The notes below the pieces were generated by a model. That model had not been told where the DNA came from. It did not search any database and worked only from the letters and a program-made list of their open reading frames with translations. DNA of 35,501 nucleotides, from NCBI RefSeq assembly GCF_004348985.1, contig NZ_SMKW01000092.1:1-35501 (forward strand), read 5' to 3'. The position numbers and the translations under genes were made by a program. The stretch is from Saccharopolyspora elongata. Lineage in GTDB: Bacteria; Actinomycetota; Actinomycetes; Mycobacteriales; Pseudonocardiaceae. Below are positions 1-7,263 of this stretch, one piece after another; positions within the stretch are counted from its first letter, which is position 1, and the number at the start of each line of letters is the position of its first letter.

Positions 1-126
1 GACGGGACAGGAAGTCCAGCACTGCATACCTGAACGCCTTTGGGCTTGCTTGAGCCGTATGCGCGGAAACGTGCCAGTACGGTTCTGAGGGGGCGGCGGC
101 GCAGCAATGCGCCGTCGCTACCCGAC
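1..126 (+). ncRNA. Group II intron A, 3' end (domains V and VI)
   Basis: Bases 52-85 form a textbook 34-nt group II domain V. The AGC triad is at 53-55, the long stem closes on a GAAA tetraloop (66-69), and a two-base bulge lies on the 3' side (75-76). Domain VI follows at about 89-126 as a GC-rich stem capped by a GCAA loop. A bulged adenine at 120 is seven bases from the terminal AC at 126, as expected for a branch point. The rest of the intron lies outside the window; bases 1-51 are presumably domain IV. The next base resumes a reverse-transcriptase frame belonging to a different intron. The structure is seen directly; splicing activity is inferred. Confidence 0.85.
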
Positions 127-878
127 TCCTTTCACCCCTGCTGGCCAACATCGCGCTGTCGGTGCTCGACGATTTTGCCGCCGAGCAATGGACAACCGCG
201 ATGGCGACACGGCGGGACCGCGAACGACGACGCAACCGGGGCCTGCCGACCTGGCGACTGGTCCGCTACGCGGACGACTTCGTCATCATGGTCCACGGCA
301 CCCAGCAGCACGTCGAGGAACTTCGCGGACAGGTGAGTGAGGTCCTGGCCCGGATGGGCTTGGTGCTATCTACGGCCCAGATTCAGATCGTCCACCTTGC
401 GGAGGGGTTCAACTTCCTCGGCTTCCGCGTCAAGTGGATGCGCAAGCGAGGAACAGGCAAGTGGCACGTCTACACCTTCATCGCCGACAAGCCGGTCGCG
501 TCGTTGAAGCGGAAGATCAAGGCACTGACCCAGAGGTTGTCGCATCTCGATTACAAGATCGCGCTGATCCGGATCAACCAGATCCTGCGCGGCTGGGCCA
601 ACTACTTTAAACATGCGGTCGCCAAGCACACCATGCAGAGCCTGCACACCTTCGTGTGGTGGCGGGTGATTCGCTGGGTGATGCACCGGCACCGCATGAC
701 GTGGACGGCCATCCGGCGATGGCTCCGCGATCCGAACGGACGCTGGAAGCCCATCCAACTGGACGGGATCAAGCTGTTCGATCTCGGCAGGGTATCGATC
801 ACTCGATACCGCTATCGAGGCAACAGCATCCCCACCCCTTGGCCGGACGCCCTGACAGGCCCGAGGCCAACGGCATGA
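127..878 (+). CDS. ltrA: Group II intron B reverse transcriptase/maturase, C-terminal exon
   Basis: This is the C-terminal part of a group II intron-encoded protein: the end of the reverse-transcriptase domain plus the maturase (X) domain. The frame opens at the conserved SPLLANI motif (RT block 4, from 132) and continues through the catalytic YADD box at about 276-287. Typical maturase motifs such as GFNFLGF and LRGWANYFKH follow, and translation stops at 876-878. No HNH endonuclease domain is visible. The missing N-terminal part should lie upstream of intron A, because the codon before LSPLL is split exactly at the intron A 3' boundary. The ORF ends ten bases before domain V of its own intron, the usual arrangement. 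It is functional only if intron A is spliced out. Confidence 0.85.
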
Positions 879-887
879 TCTCGTGGA

Positions 888-984
888 GAGCCCGGTGCTC
901 AGTAATGGGCACGCCGGGTTCGGCGGGCGGGCCTGGGAAACGGATCCGGAGCAATCCGGACACCGCGCCCAGGTCCGACCCAAC
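888..984 (+). ncRNA. Group II intron B, domains V and VI
   Basis: Bases 888-921 are a second 34-nt domain V with an AGC triad (889-891), a GTAA tetraloop (902-905) and an AC bulge at 911-912. Domain VI follows. Its basal pairing is 925-937 with 968-981, an inner hairpin carries a GCAA loop, and the candidate branch adenine (978) is bulged between the ccg and ccc strands. That adenine is seven bases from the AC end at 984, the same geometry as intron A. Base 985 starts an open ISL3 transposase reading frame, which fixes the 3' splice boundary well. Confidence 0.85.
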
Positions 985-1788
985 AACCTGGCCGCGGCGG
1001 TGGAAAAGAGCGTCGTCGCCTACGCCGCATCCTGGAACACCCTGCCCCGCAAGCCAGATTCGACGCTGGACGCACGCACACGGCAACGGTTCGCCGCCGT
1101 TCACGAACTCCGAGCCCAAGGGGTCGGCCTGATGGAATGCGCCCGGCGGCTGGGCCGGGCGCTGAACACCGTCAAACGCTACGCCCGCGCCGAACGGGTC
1201 GAGGACCTGCTACGCCCACCGCGTTACGGCCCCTGCCTGGTCGATGCCCACCGCGACCACGTTCAGCGCCGTCTGGCCGAAAAGACGCCGGTGACGCGGA
1301 TCCTGGCCGAAATCCGCGACCAGGGCTACACCGGCAGCGCGAACCTCCTGGTCCGCTACATCAACCAGGGACGGGCCGACCCGCAACGCCTCGCGCCCTC
1401 CCCACGCCGTCTGGTCTCCTGGATCATGAGCCGCCCCGAGGGTCTGTCCGGCCCTACTCGCCGCCACCTCGACGATCTGATCGCCAGCTGTCCCGGGATG
1501 ACCACCCTGGCCACCCGGGTGCGTGAGTTCGCCGCCATCCTCACCGGCCGCCGTGGCCAGGACCTCGCCGCCTGGATCGCCACCACCCGCGACGACGTAC
1601 TACCCGGCTTCGACGCCTACCTCAACGGCCTCGAAAAAGACTGGGACGCCACCACCACCGGCCTGACCCTGCCCTACAGCAACGGTCCCGCCGAAGGCAT
1701 CAACAACAAGATCAAAATGCTCAAACGCCAAACCTACGGAAAAGCCAGCTTCGCCCTGCTACGCAAGAGAATCCTACTCGACCAATAA
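985..1788 (+). pseudogene. ISL3-family transposase, 3' part, interrupted by intron B
   Basis: The open frame begins exactly at the intron B boundary with NLAAAVEKSV, which is internal ISL3 transposase sequence. It ends with a typical ISL3 C-terminus (NGPAEGINNKIKMLKRQTYG ... LLDQ). The middle holds a small helix-turn-helix-like stretch (LMECARRLGRALNTVKRYAR). No stop or frameshift is seen over these 267 codons. The N-terminal half, with the zinc-binding region, must be upstream of intron B and outside the window. The gene is therefore split rather than visibly decayed, and splicing of intron B would restore this junction. A closely related 3' fragment occurs at 6506-6754. Confidence 0.85.
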
Positions 1789-1828
1789 CCCCCCCGGAAT
1801 CATTGATCACGCGACCAGCGACAGAGCC
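1789..1828 (+). repeat. ISL3 element right end
   Basis: This noncoding tail follows the transposase stop and ends in GACAGAGCC (1820-1828). The same tail, with ttgatcacgc, cagcgacagagcc and few differences, follows the second ISL3 fragment and ends at 6796. The matching end implies that both mark the true right terminus. The left terminus of this copy is outside the window. Confidence 0.6.
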
Positions 1829-1858
1829 AGAGGAACTGTGTAACCGCGGTGCGTGGCG

Positions 1859-2285
1859 TTACTGATCGCTGGTCGGGATGATACGGCCTTCGAAGGTGAT
1901 CGCGAACGCGTTCAGAGCGCGTTTCCATCGGGTATCCAGCGTTTGCGGCCGGTGCCGGTGGGATCCATCGATCGCAGCGCCAGGTAGAGGCACTTCAATG
2001 CGGCGGAGGTTCAACGGGTTAGCGCAACACCTTGTCTGCTGTGAGGTGTTTATGATGCGGCGTCCTGCCTTGCCGCGCTTGAATGCCATGGCCAGCCCGG
2101 CCGCCCAACTGCCGGGACCCTTGGGGACATTCGTGTGCAGACTCACGGTGGCGGCGAAGGTGGACTCAATTGGGTTCGCGGTCTTGAAATGGATCCACTG
2201 CTCGGCAGGGAAACTATAGAACGCGAGGAGCGCTTCCTGGTCGTCACGGATCTTGGCGACGGCCTTGCGGCGGAGGCTTTATGGT
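1859..2285 (-). pseudogene. IS256-family (mutator) transposase C-terminal remnant
   Basis: Read on the minus strand, the segment gives the family-typical FPAEQWIHFKTANPIESTF block, then KGPGSWAAGLAMAFK. After a frame change it gives LKCLYLALRSMDPTG, and after another ALNAFAITFEGRI close to the stop at 1859. These are the last roughly 140 residues of an IS256-type DDE transposase, spread over more than one frame. The catalytic N-terminal and central parts are missing. It is a dead fragment lying between the ISL3 right end and the 3' end of the caspase gene. Confidence 0.8.
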
Positions 2286-2375
2286 CATGTCGTGGGCCTG
2301 TGCTCGCCAGTCATGGCCGCCCAAAGTTGCCCCAGAGCGGGCTTCCGCCAACCCCGGTTAGCTCAGCGAACACGA

Positions 2376-4370
2376 TCACTCCTTGGAACATACACTTGTG
2401 TTCTCGATCAAGGACTCATCGGCGTAGTACCTATTAAAGTCTACGTCAGGGAAATTTGCGGCAAAGATTCCTCTCCATTCTGGCGATTTTGAGAAATCGA
2501 GGAGCCACTCTTTGATCTTGGTGCACTCTTCAAAAGCTCCACGAGGCAGGGCGATTCCGTAATAAACCTCCGGGCCAAATCTGTCCGCAACGACCCTGAA
2601 CTGCTCGCTTGAACCTAAAGCAAGCCCTTCGAGGGCGATATCATCTGCGACAACCGCATCGGCTTGACCTCTCTTTAGGGCTACTTCGCACATTCTTAAG
2701 TTCGGCTGGGTAATTACATTTACTTCATATGAGGAACTACGTAGCAAGGTTTCGGTTACAGAACCGCTCAGCGTGCACGCAAAGCGTCCAGGCTGTAGAA
2801 TTTCGACAATTCCCTCCGTGGGGAAGAAATCGGATTTCACCATGACTCCCGTCCTGGTTCTGAGGTGGGGGCCCACGAAATCTACATTTTGTTTTCGTTC
2901 GGCGGTCATTTCAAATCCACCAATAAGGATGTCTGCTTTGTTTTCCGCTATTGAGTTGAGGGACTCTTCTGCCGAAACGGGAAACAGGCGGGGATTTCGG
3001 TAAAACTGCTGACCGAGGCGATTTGCAATATCTACCTCTAGTCCGCTAAACCTCGCATCATCTTCATCCATGGTCGAGAGTCCTGGCATACCCATTCGTA
3101 TGCCGACATTCATGTAGTTTAGGTCCTCAAATAGACTTGATTTGGGCGGCTCCGGTTTGGAATAACTCCATATCCAGGAAACGGCCACGAGGACAATCGC
3201 TACGACGGCGACTGCTAAGAGCGCCCGCCGCCACGGTCGCCCGATCTTCGCAGCGAGATACTCAACTGTCGTTTCCTTTCCGGAAGTAGTCGCCACAGGC
3301 GCCTTCGAGGCAGCGATCGTGTGGTCGTGATCTGTTCGGGGTTCGGAGGGCGCGGCGTAGGTAGTTTCAGCTTCGTCGCTTGCCTGTCCGGCGGTGATCG
3401 CAGCGCGTGCGGCGTGAGCTACAGCGGCGTCGTTATCGTCGGTGAGCTTGTCGAGCGCGATACGGGCGGCTTCAGCTTCGGTGGAGTCGCCGGATTTGAG
3501 GTAGCCGCGCAGCACCTCCACGATCGCCTGGCGCATTTCGGGACGAGCGCTACGCATGCCGTGAAGGACCGAGGCGTCTAATGCGGTATGGATCGGTGCC
3601 CACTCGGGGTTGGAGGCCAAGTACAGTTTGCCTTCGACATTGGTAGTATCGAGCCCGGGAGTCTGCTTGGCGTTGCGGTTATTCAGATACTCCTGGACAT
3701 AGTCGAAGAGCTCTTGCACGTCGATCCGGCCATCGCTGGGGTAGCGGTCGGCTTCCCCGGTTTCCAATCCCTTGACTAGTCCGCTGGTGAACAGCGAGGA
3801 CGGAGCGTCGTCGTCACCGACGACCTCTGAGCTGGCTCCTTTGCCGACTTCGAAGGAGTACTGCAGTGCGGACGAGGAGGTCATCACGACGACCCCACGC
3901 CCCCTCAACTGGCGTATGACTCCGACGTCTTCTCCTGCGCGATGGTTCGTACCCGGTGGGAACGCTCCGGCGTGGCAGCAGTCCAGGCAGACGACGATGC
4001 TTTTGCAACTGCTGTCTGTCATTCGATCGCGGACGAACTGGGCGGAGACGGCAGTGGAGCTGAGCTTGTCCTCGCGGGAGTTCGTCATCGCGAAATGCAG
4101 ACGCCCGAACTGATCCTTGACACCGTGGCCGGAGACGTACAGCAGGACGAAATCAGGCGAACTTGCGTGAGCGAAAAGCTCCTCGATCTTCTCCTCAGCG
4201 GTCTGTCTGTCAGGGTTGATCAGTGTCTGGACCTCGAAGCCGCCGATGTTGGGATCACCTAGAACCCGTTCTAGCGCCTCGGCGTCGAGCTGAGGGGCCC
4301 TCAGGCCGGCCAGCTTGGCCGCGTCGTAGCTGTCGACGGCGATCAGCAGCGCCCTGCGTCTTCCGCTCAT
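2376..4370 (-). CDS. Caspase-like protease with membrane anchor and extracytoplasmic solute-binding domain
   Basis: The product is 664 residues from the ATG at 4370, chosen because GGGTGAG lies just upstream and the caspase fold begins at residue 6. Residues 1-260 are a C14/metacaspase-like domain with the catalytic dyad His82 (YVSGHG) and Cys132 (LDCCHAG). Residues 265-330 are alanine-rich helical repeats. A single membrane helix spans about 383-402. Residues 415-645 resemble a family 3 solute-binding protein, including FSGLEVDIANRLGQQ and the two-lobe pattern ending near FPDVDFN. With no signal peptide, the protease should be cytosolic and the binding domain outside. Caspases of this type occur with EACC1 proteins in actinobacterial conflict systems, and an EACC1 gene lies divergently at 6025. 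The sensor half is far less GC-rich than the protease half. Ligand and substrate are unknown. Confidence 0.85.
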   Translation of the reverse strand: MSGRRRALLIAVDSYDAAKLAGLRAPQLDAEALERVLGDPNIGGFEVQTLINPDRQTAEEKIEELFAHASSPDFVLLYVSGHGVKDQFGRLHFAMTNSREDKLSSTAVSAQFVRDRMTDSSCKSIVVCLDCCHAGAFPPGTNHRAGEDVGVIRQLRGRGVVVMTSSSALQYSFEVGKGASSEVVGDDDAPSSLFTSGLVKGLETGEADRYPSDGRIDVQELFDYVQEYLNNRNAKQTPGLDTTNVEGKLYLASNPEWAPIHTALDASVLHGMRSARPEMRQAIVEVLRGYLKSGDSTEAEAARIALDKLTDDNDAAVAHAARAAITAGQASDEAETTYAAPSEPRTDHDHTIAASKAPVATTSGKETTVEYLAAKIGRPWRRALLAVAVVAIVLVAVSWIWSYSKPEPPKSSLFEDLNYMNVGIRMGMPGLSTMDEDDARFSGLEVDIANRLGQQFYRNPRLFPVSAEESLNSIAENKADILIGGFEMTAERKQNVDFVGPHLRTRTGVMVKSDFFPTEGIVEILQPGRFACTLSGSVTETLLRSSSYEVNVITQPNLRMCEVALKRGQADAVVADDIALEGLALGSSEQFRVVADRFGPEVYYGIALPRGAFEECTKIKEWLLDFSKSPEWRGIFAANFPDVDFNRYYADESLIENTSVCSKE

Positions 4371-4493
4371 GCAGCTCTCACCCTTTTGCCCAGCACTACG
4401 CCCCGGAGGCGTCCGCACACCCGCCGTCGTGGCAGGAAATCCCATGCCCCGCGGCACCCCCATAGCGCACATCGGTACGAGGGGCGTGCTGAC

Positions 4494-4526
4494 TGTCGGT
4501 ATCCTACCGATCACGGATCACCGACA
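4494..4526. promoter_or_regulatory. Inverted repeat between the divergent caspase and EACC1 units
   Basis: The arms TGTCGGTATCC (4494-4504) and GGAT-C-ACCGACA (4515-4526) are complementary apart from one extra C and enclose ten bases. A nested perfect hairpin, CGGTA-TCC-TACCG, overlaps the left arm. The repeat lies between the caspase start (4370, minus) and the AGGAGG-led small ORF (4553, plus), where a shared operator or divergent promoter would sit. The function is inferred from position only. Confidence 0.4.
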
Positions 4527-4593
4527 AGGCCTAGATGGCAGGAGGAATCCCAATGAAGTTGTCAAGCCGTAGAGGTGGTTCCTGATGTGGGGA

Positions 4594-5793
4594 TCACGCT
4601 GCGGCGCTGGCTGCTGGGGTGGGCTGGTAGGTGCTGCCGTCGCGGAGCATGGCCCACAGGACGTTCAGGCGTCTGCGGGCCAGGGCGAGGATGGCTTGGA
4701 CGTGACGTTTGCCTTCAGCCCGTTTTCGGTCGTAGTAGGCCCTGGAGGCTGGGCAGCAGCGGATGCTGACCAGCGCGGAGAGGTAGAACACGCGCAGCAG
4801 GCGGCGGCTGTAACGCTGAGGTCGGTGAAGGTTGCCGCTGATTCGGCCGGAATCTCGCGGGGCGGGGGCCAGGCCGGCGACACCGGCCAGCCGGTCGGGG
4901 CTGCCGAAGGCGGTCATGTTGCCGCCGGTGGCGGCGAGGAATTCCGCGCCCAGCAGAGTGCCCATGCCGGGCAGGCTGGTGATCACTTCGGCGTGGTGGT
5001 GGCGGTGAAACCGGTCCTCGATCAGCGTGTCGGTCTCGGCGATTTCCTGATCGAGGGTCATCACCCCCTTCGCCAGCCGCGCGACCATGCTCGCGGCCAG
5101 GGCCTTGCCGGGGACGGTCGTGTGCTGGGATTCGGCCGCGGCCAGGGCGGTGGTGGCGACCGTCGCGGCGTTGCGGACCTTGCGTTTTTTCAGCCACGCC
5201 TCCAACCGCGTCGTGCCTGCCCTGCGGAGCGCGGACGGGGTCTGGTAGCCGGTCAGCAACACCAGGGCGGCTTTGCTGGCGCTGAAGTCGAAAGACCGCT
5301 CCAGAGAAGGGAAATACTCCAACAGCTGAGCTCGCAGCCGGTTGATCTGCCGAGTGCGGTCGGCGACCAGATCGGCGCGGCGGGCGGTGAGGATCTTCAG
5401 CTCCGTGCTGAGCTCGTCGGCGACGACCAGTGGTTGCAGGTCACGGCGCATCCTGGCTTGGTCGGCGATGACCGTCGCGTCCTTGGCGTCGGTTTTGCCG
5501 TTGCCCCGGTAGGTGGCCGAGGCGTGGTGCACGGTGCGTCCAGGCAGGTAGACCACCCGCTGGCCGTGGCCCACCAGCAACGCGATCAGCAGGGCGGCAC
5601 CACCGCCGTTGAGGTCGACCGCCCAGGTCACCGGCTCACCGTCAGCGAGCTCGACCACCTCGGCGATCAGCTCCAGCAGCGGGGGCTCATCGTTGGCCAC
5701 TCGCCGCGACAGCAACTGCGTGGCCGACGTGTCGATCGCCGCACAGTGGTGGTGGGTCTTACCGCCGTCGATCCCGGCCCAGATCTCGGGCAC
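4594..5793 (-). CDS. IS110-family transposase
   Basis: The product is a 399-residue DEDD recombinase. The GTG at 5793 was chosen because GGAGG lies five bases upstream and translation then begins at the family N-terminus, PEIWAGIDGGKTHHH. The longer frame to 5880 lacks such support. The N-terminal RuvC-like domain begins with the GIDGGK aspartate. The C-terminal Transposase_20 domain shows SLPGMGTLLGAEFLAATGG and the LRVFYLSALVSI stretch that carries the catalytic serine in this family. Length and both domains are complete and no frameshift is seen, so the enzyme may be active. It catalyses element excision and RNA-guided insertion in characterised relatives. Confidence 0.92.
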   Translation of the reverse strand: MPEIWAGIDGGKTHHHCAAIDTSATQLLSRRVANDEPPLLELIAEVVELADGEPVTWAVDLNGGGAALLIALLVGHGQRVVYLPGRTVHHASATYRGNGKTDAKDATVIADQARMRRDLQPLVVADELSTELKILTARRADLVADRTRQINRLRAQLLEYFPSLERSFDFSASKAALVLLTGYQTPSALRRAGTTRLEAWLKKRKVRNAATVATTALAAAESQHTTVPGKALAASMVARLAKGVMTLDQEIAETDTLIEDRFHRHHHAEVITSLPGMGTLLGAEFLAATGGNMTAFGSPDRLAGVAGLAPAPRDSGRISGNLHRPQRYSRRLLRVFYLSALVSIRCCPASRAYYDRKRAEGKRHVQAILALARRRLNVLWAMLRDGSTYQPTPAASAAA

Positions 5794-5970
5794 GGTCACC
5801 TCCGTTCTCGTGGGTGTCGTAGTCCCAGCAGACGACCTCGCCGTCGTGTCCTTACACAGCGATCTACTCGCGCATCCCAATCAGCGGTCGAGTCGTCGCG
5901 GGGGCGCCGGGCGGCCAATCCTCCTGGGCCATCACCGGCAGACCAATGAAAGCCATACCCGGCCCCCTGG
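5794..5970 (-). ncRNA. Candidate IS110 bridge RNA region
   Basis: In IS110-group elements the long noncoding end upstream of the transposase encodes the bridge RNA that pairs with target and donor DNA. Here that end is about 177 bases. On the minus strand its first part can fold as GGGCC...GGCCC with an inner CCGG...CCGG pairing around a loop. The loop carries TTCATTGG, which also occurs in the insertion-site flank as CCAATGAA on the plus strand (4551-4558). The location is well supported by family knowledge; the fold and the match are only suggestive. Confidence 0.35.
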
Positions 5971-6024
5971 GTTGTCGGAACCCTACGACTGGCTCAAACA
6001 GCCCAAGCAGAAAGGTAAGGATCA

Positions 6025-6414
6025 GTGACCAGCGTGTTTGTGCACGTCCATACTCACGACGGCGACCGTGAGGAAACCGACCGCGCTACCCGGCAACTCC
6101 AGCGAGAACTTCTCGCCCTGGATGTTGATGACGTCCGTCCCGCGCCTGAGGAAGGCCCGGCTCCCTCCGGGGCCAAGGGTGACGCCGTCACAGTGGGAAC
6201 GCTACTAGTCGATTTGGCTAACTCCGCAGGCCTAGCAGCCCTGTTTCAGATGATTGCGTCGTGGGTCAGCCGTGGCCCAGGACGAAGCATCACCGTCAAA
6301 GATTCCGATGGGGGCGAGTTGACCCTCGAGGGCGGCACGCGGGACCAGCATCAGCAGCTCATCAACGACTACCTCAGCAAGAGGCCGGAAGAAGACGGCC
6401 GGGACGGCTCATAA
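6025..6414 (+). CDS. EACC1-type effector-associated constant component
   Basis: The product is 129 residues from the GTG at 6025, with AAGG or AAAGG just upstream and an overlap with the stop of the small split ORF. The N-terminal part alternates strands and a helix (FVHVHTHDG, then a charged helix). An amphipathic stretch follows (TVGTLLVDLANSAGLAALFQ), then a beta pair (SITVKDSDGGELTLEG) and a short C-terminal helix. Size and layout match the EACC1 family of actinobacterial conflict systems, where such proteins accompany caspase, trypsin or other effectors and probably act as adaptors. Here the likely effector is the divergently encoded caspase at 2376-4370. Assignment is by pattern and context; no catalytic residues are expected. 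Confidence 0.75.
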   Translation: MTSVFVHVHTHDGDREETDRATRQLQRELLALDVDDVRPAPEEGPAPSGAKGDAVTVGTLLVDLANSAGLAALFQMIASWVSRGPGRSITVKDSDGGELTLEGGTRDQHQQLINDYLSKRPEEDGRDGS

Positions 6415-6505
6415 CGGCAGTGTCCTGCAGCAGCGGCGAGGCGAGACTGGTCTTTCCTCTTGGAGTCGATCACAGGTCGGTGTGTTCTGCGCGACGACCC
6501 AGTGC

Positions 6506-6796
6506 TTGACACCGGACGCCGTGGCCAGGACCTCGCCGCACGGGCCACCGCAACTCGTGGCGACGTGCTGCCCGGCTTCGATTCCTGCCTCAACGGCCTG
6601 GAAAAGACTGGGACGCCACTGTCGCGGGCCTGACCCTGCCCTACACCAATGGACCAGCCGAAGGGATCAACAACAAGATCAAAATGCTTAAGCGCCAGAC
6701 CTACGGCAAAGCCAGCTTCGCCCTGCTGCACAAGAGAGTCCTGCTCGACCAGTAACTCTCCACCACATCGTTGATCACGCAATCAGCGACAGAGCC
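6506..6796 (+). pseudogene. ISL3 transposase 3' fragment with right end
   Basis: This is a second, diverged copy of the end of the ISL3 transposase. It starts around GQDLAA and runs to LLHKRVLLDQ and the stop at 6752-6754, followed by the same right end (to GACAGAGCC, 6788-6796). Relative to the copy at 985-1788, one A is missing in the run coding GLEKDWD near 6600, so the frame is broken. Other small changes are also present. Both copies have the same orientation and bracket the caspase/EACC1 segment. Confidence 0.85.
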
Positions 6797-6894
6797 GTTA
6801 ACTTGACAGACCCCGGCTCCCGGTTCGTTCCGGGGCGGGGGCGCTGTGCATCGTGTGGCGGGCGTCTGGTTCGGGTAGCTCGGTGTTCAGCCGC

Positions 6895-7083
6895 TTACTC
6901 GCGGCCGGGGACCATCGTGTCGTACCAGCGAGAGAAGATCGAGTCCGAAGCGTCGGAGCTGCTGGGGTCGAAGATGTGGCCGAAGTCCGCGGCTGCGGCC
7001 TGATGAAGCTCGTCGTCGTACTCGCGCTGCAGCTGAGCTTGCTGGTCGTCGTCCTCGCGTTGTGCGCGGCCGTAGTCGTCCAT
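6895..7083 (-). CDS. Small charged hypothetical protein
   Basis: The product is 62 residues from the ATG at 7083, with a GGGGAG ribosome binding site a few bases upstream. The N-terminal half is a charged, glutamine-rich helix (DDYGRAQREDDDQQAQLQRE). The C-terminal half reads FGHIFDPSSSDASDSIFSRW. The composition is protein-like, whereas the opposite frames look arbitrary. There is no membrane segment or known motif, and I do not recognise the family. It stands alone between an ISL3 remnant and a divergent small gene. Confidence 0.5.
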   Translation of the reverse strand: MDDYGRAQREDDDQQAQLQREYDDELHQAAAADFGHIFDPSSSDASDSIFSRWYDTMVPGRE

Positions 7084-7263
7084 GGCTCCCCAGGATTGAC
7101 CTTGGTTGACGCACTCGATTGTGACATGGTGACGTGCTAAGCCAAATGGCTGGGCAGGTGGGAAAGCACGGTCGCGTGTCGGCGGAACGCGTTCGGTGAC
7201 CTCTCGTTTTGCCTATGCTGCTTGTGTTGAGAGGCTCGTGCTCCGACGTCGAAGCATTGGGCG

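Larger units (their letters stand above)
4564..5976 (-). mobile_element. IS110-family insertion sequence
   Basis: The element is about 1.41 kb and holds one minus-strand transposase gene. It is bounded by the hexamer GTTGTC at 4558-4563 and 5971-5976, so the exact ends can slide by up to six bases. No terminal inverted repeats are evident, as is usual for IS110. The noncoding side upstream of the transposase is long (about 177 bases) and the downstream side short (about 30 bases), the layout of IS110-group elements. It separates the start of a small ORF from its remainder. Confidence 0.75.
4553..6028 (+). pseudogene. 20-codon ORF upstream of EACC1, split by IS110
   Basis: A strong ribosome binding site (AGGAGG, 4540-4545) stands seven bases before ATG 4553, yet the frame stops at once inside the IS110 element. 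The hexamer GTTGTC occurs at 4558-4563 and again at 5971-5976. Joining the flanks at this repeat gives an uninterrupted ORF that starts MKLSEPYDWL, ends KQKGKDQ, and stops at 6026-6028. That stop overlaps the GTG start of EACC1 (6025), so the intact peptide would be translationally coupled to EACC1. Its role is unknown: it could be a leader peptide or a third small component. The reconstruction is inference, but frame, start signal and overlap all agree. Confidence 0.6.

Noticed and set aside
4585..5949. Long open frame on the plus strand across the IS110 transposase
   Set aside because: It is antisense to a clear transposase and its glycine/valine-rich composition is the mirror of high-GC codon bias; no start signal or known motif.
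5609..6028. 139-codon plus-strand frame ending at the EACC1 start
   Set aside because: Most of it runs through the IS110 noncoding end and antisense to its transposase; only the last 18 codons or so belong to the split small ORF.
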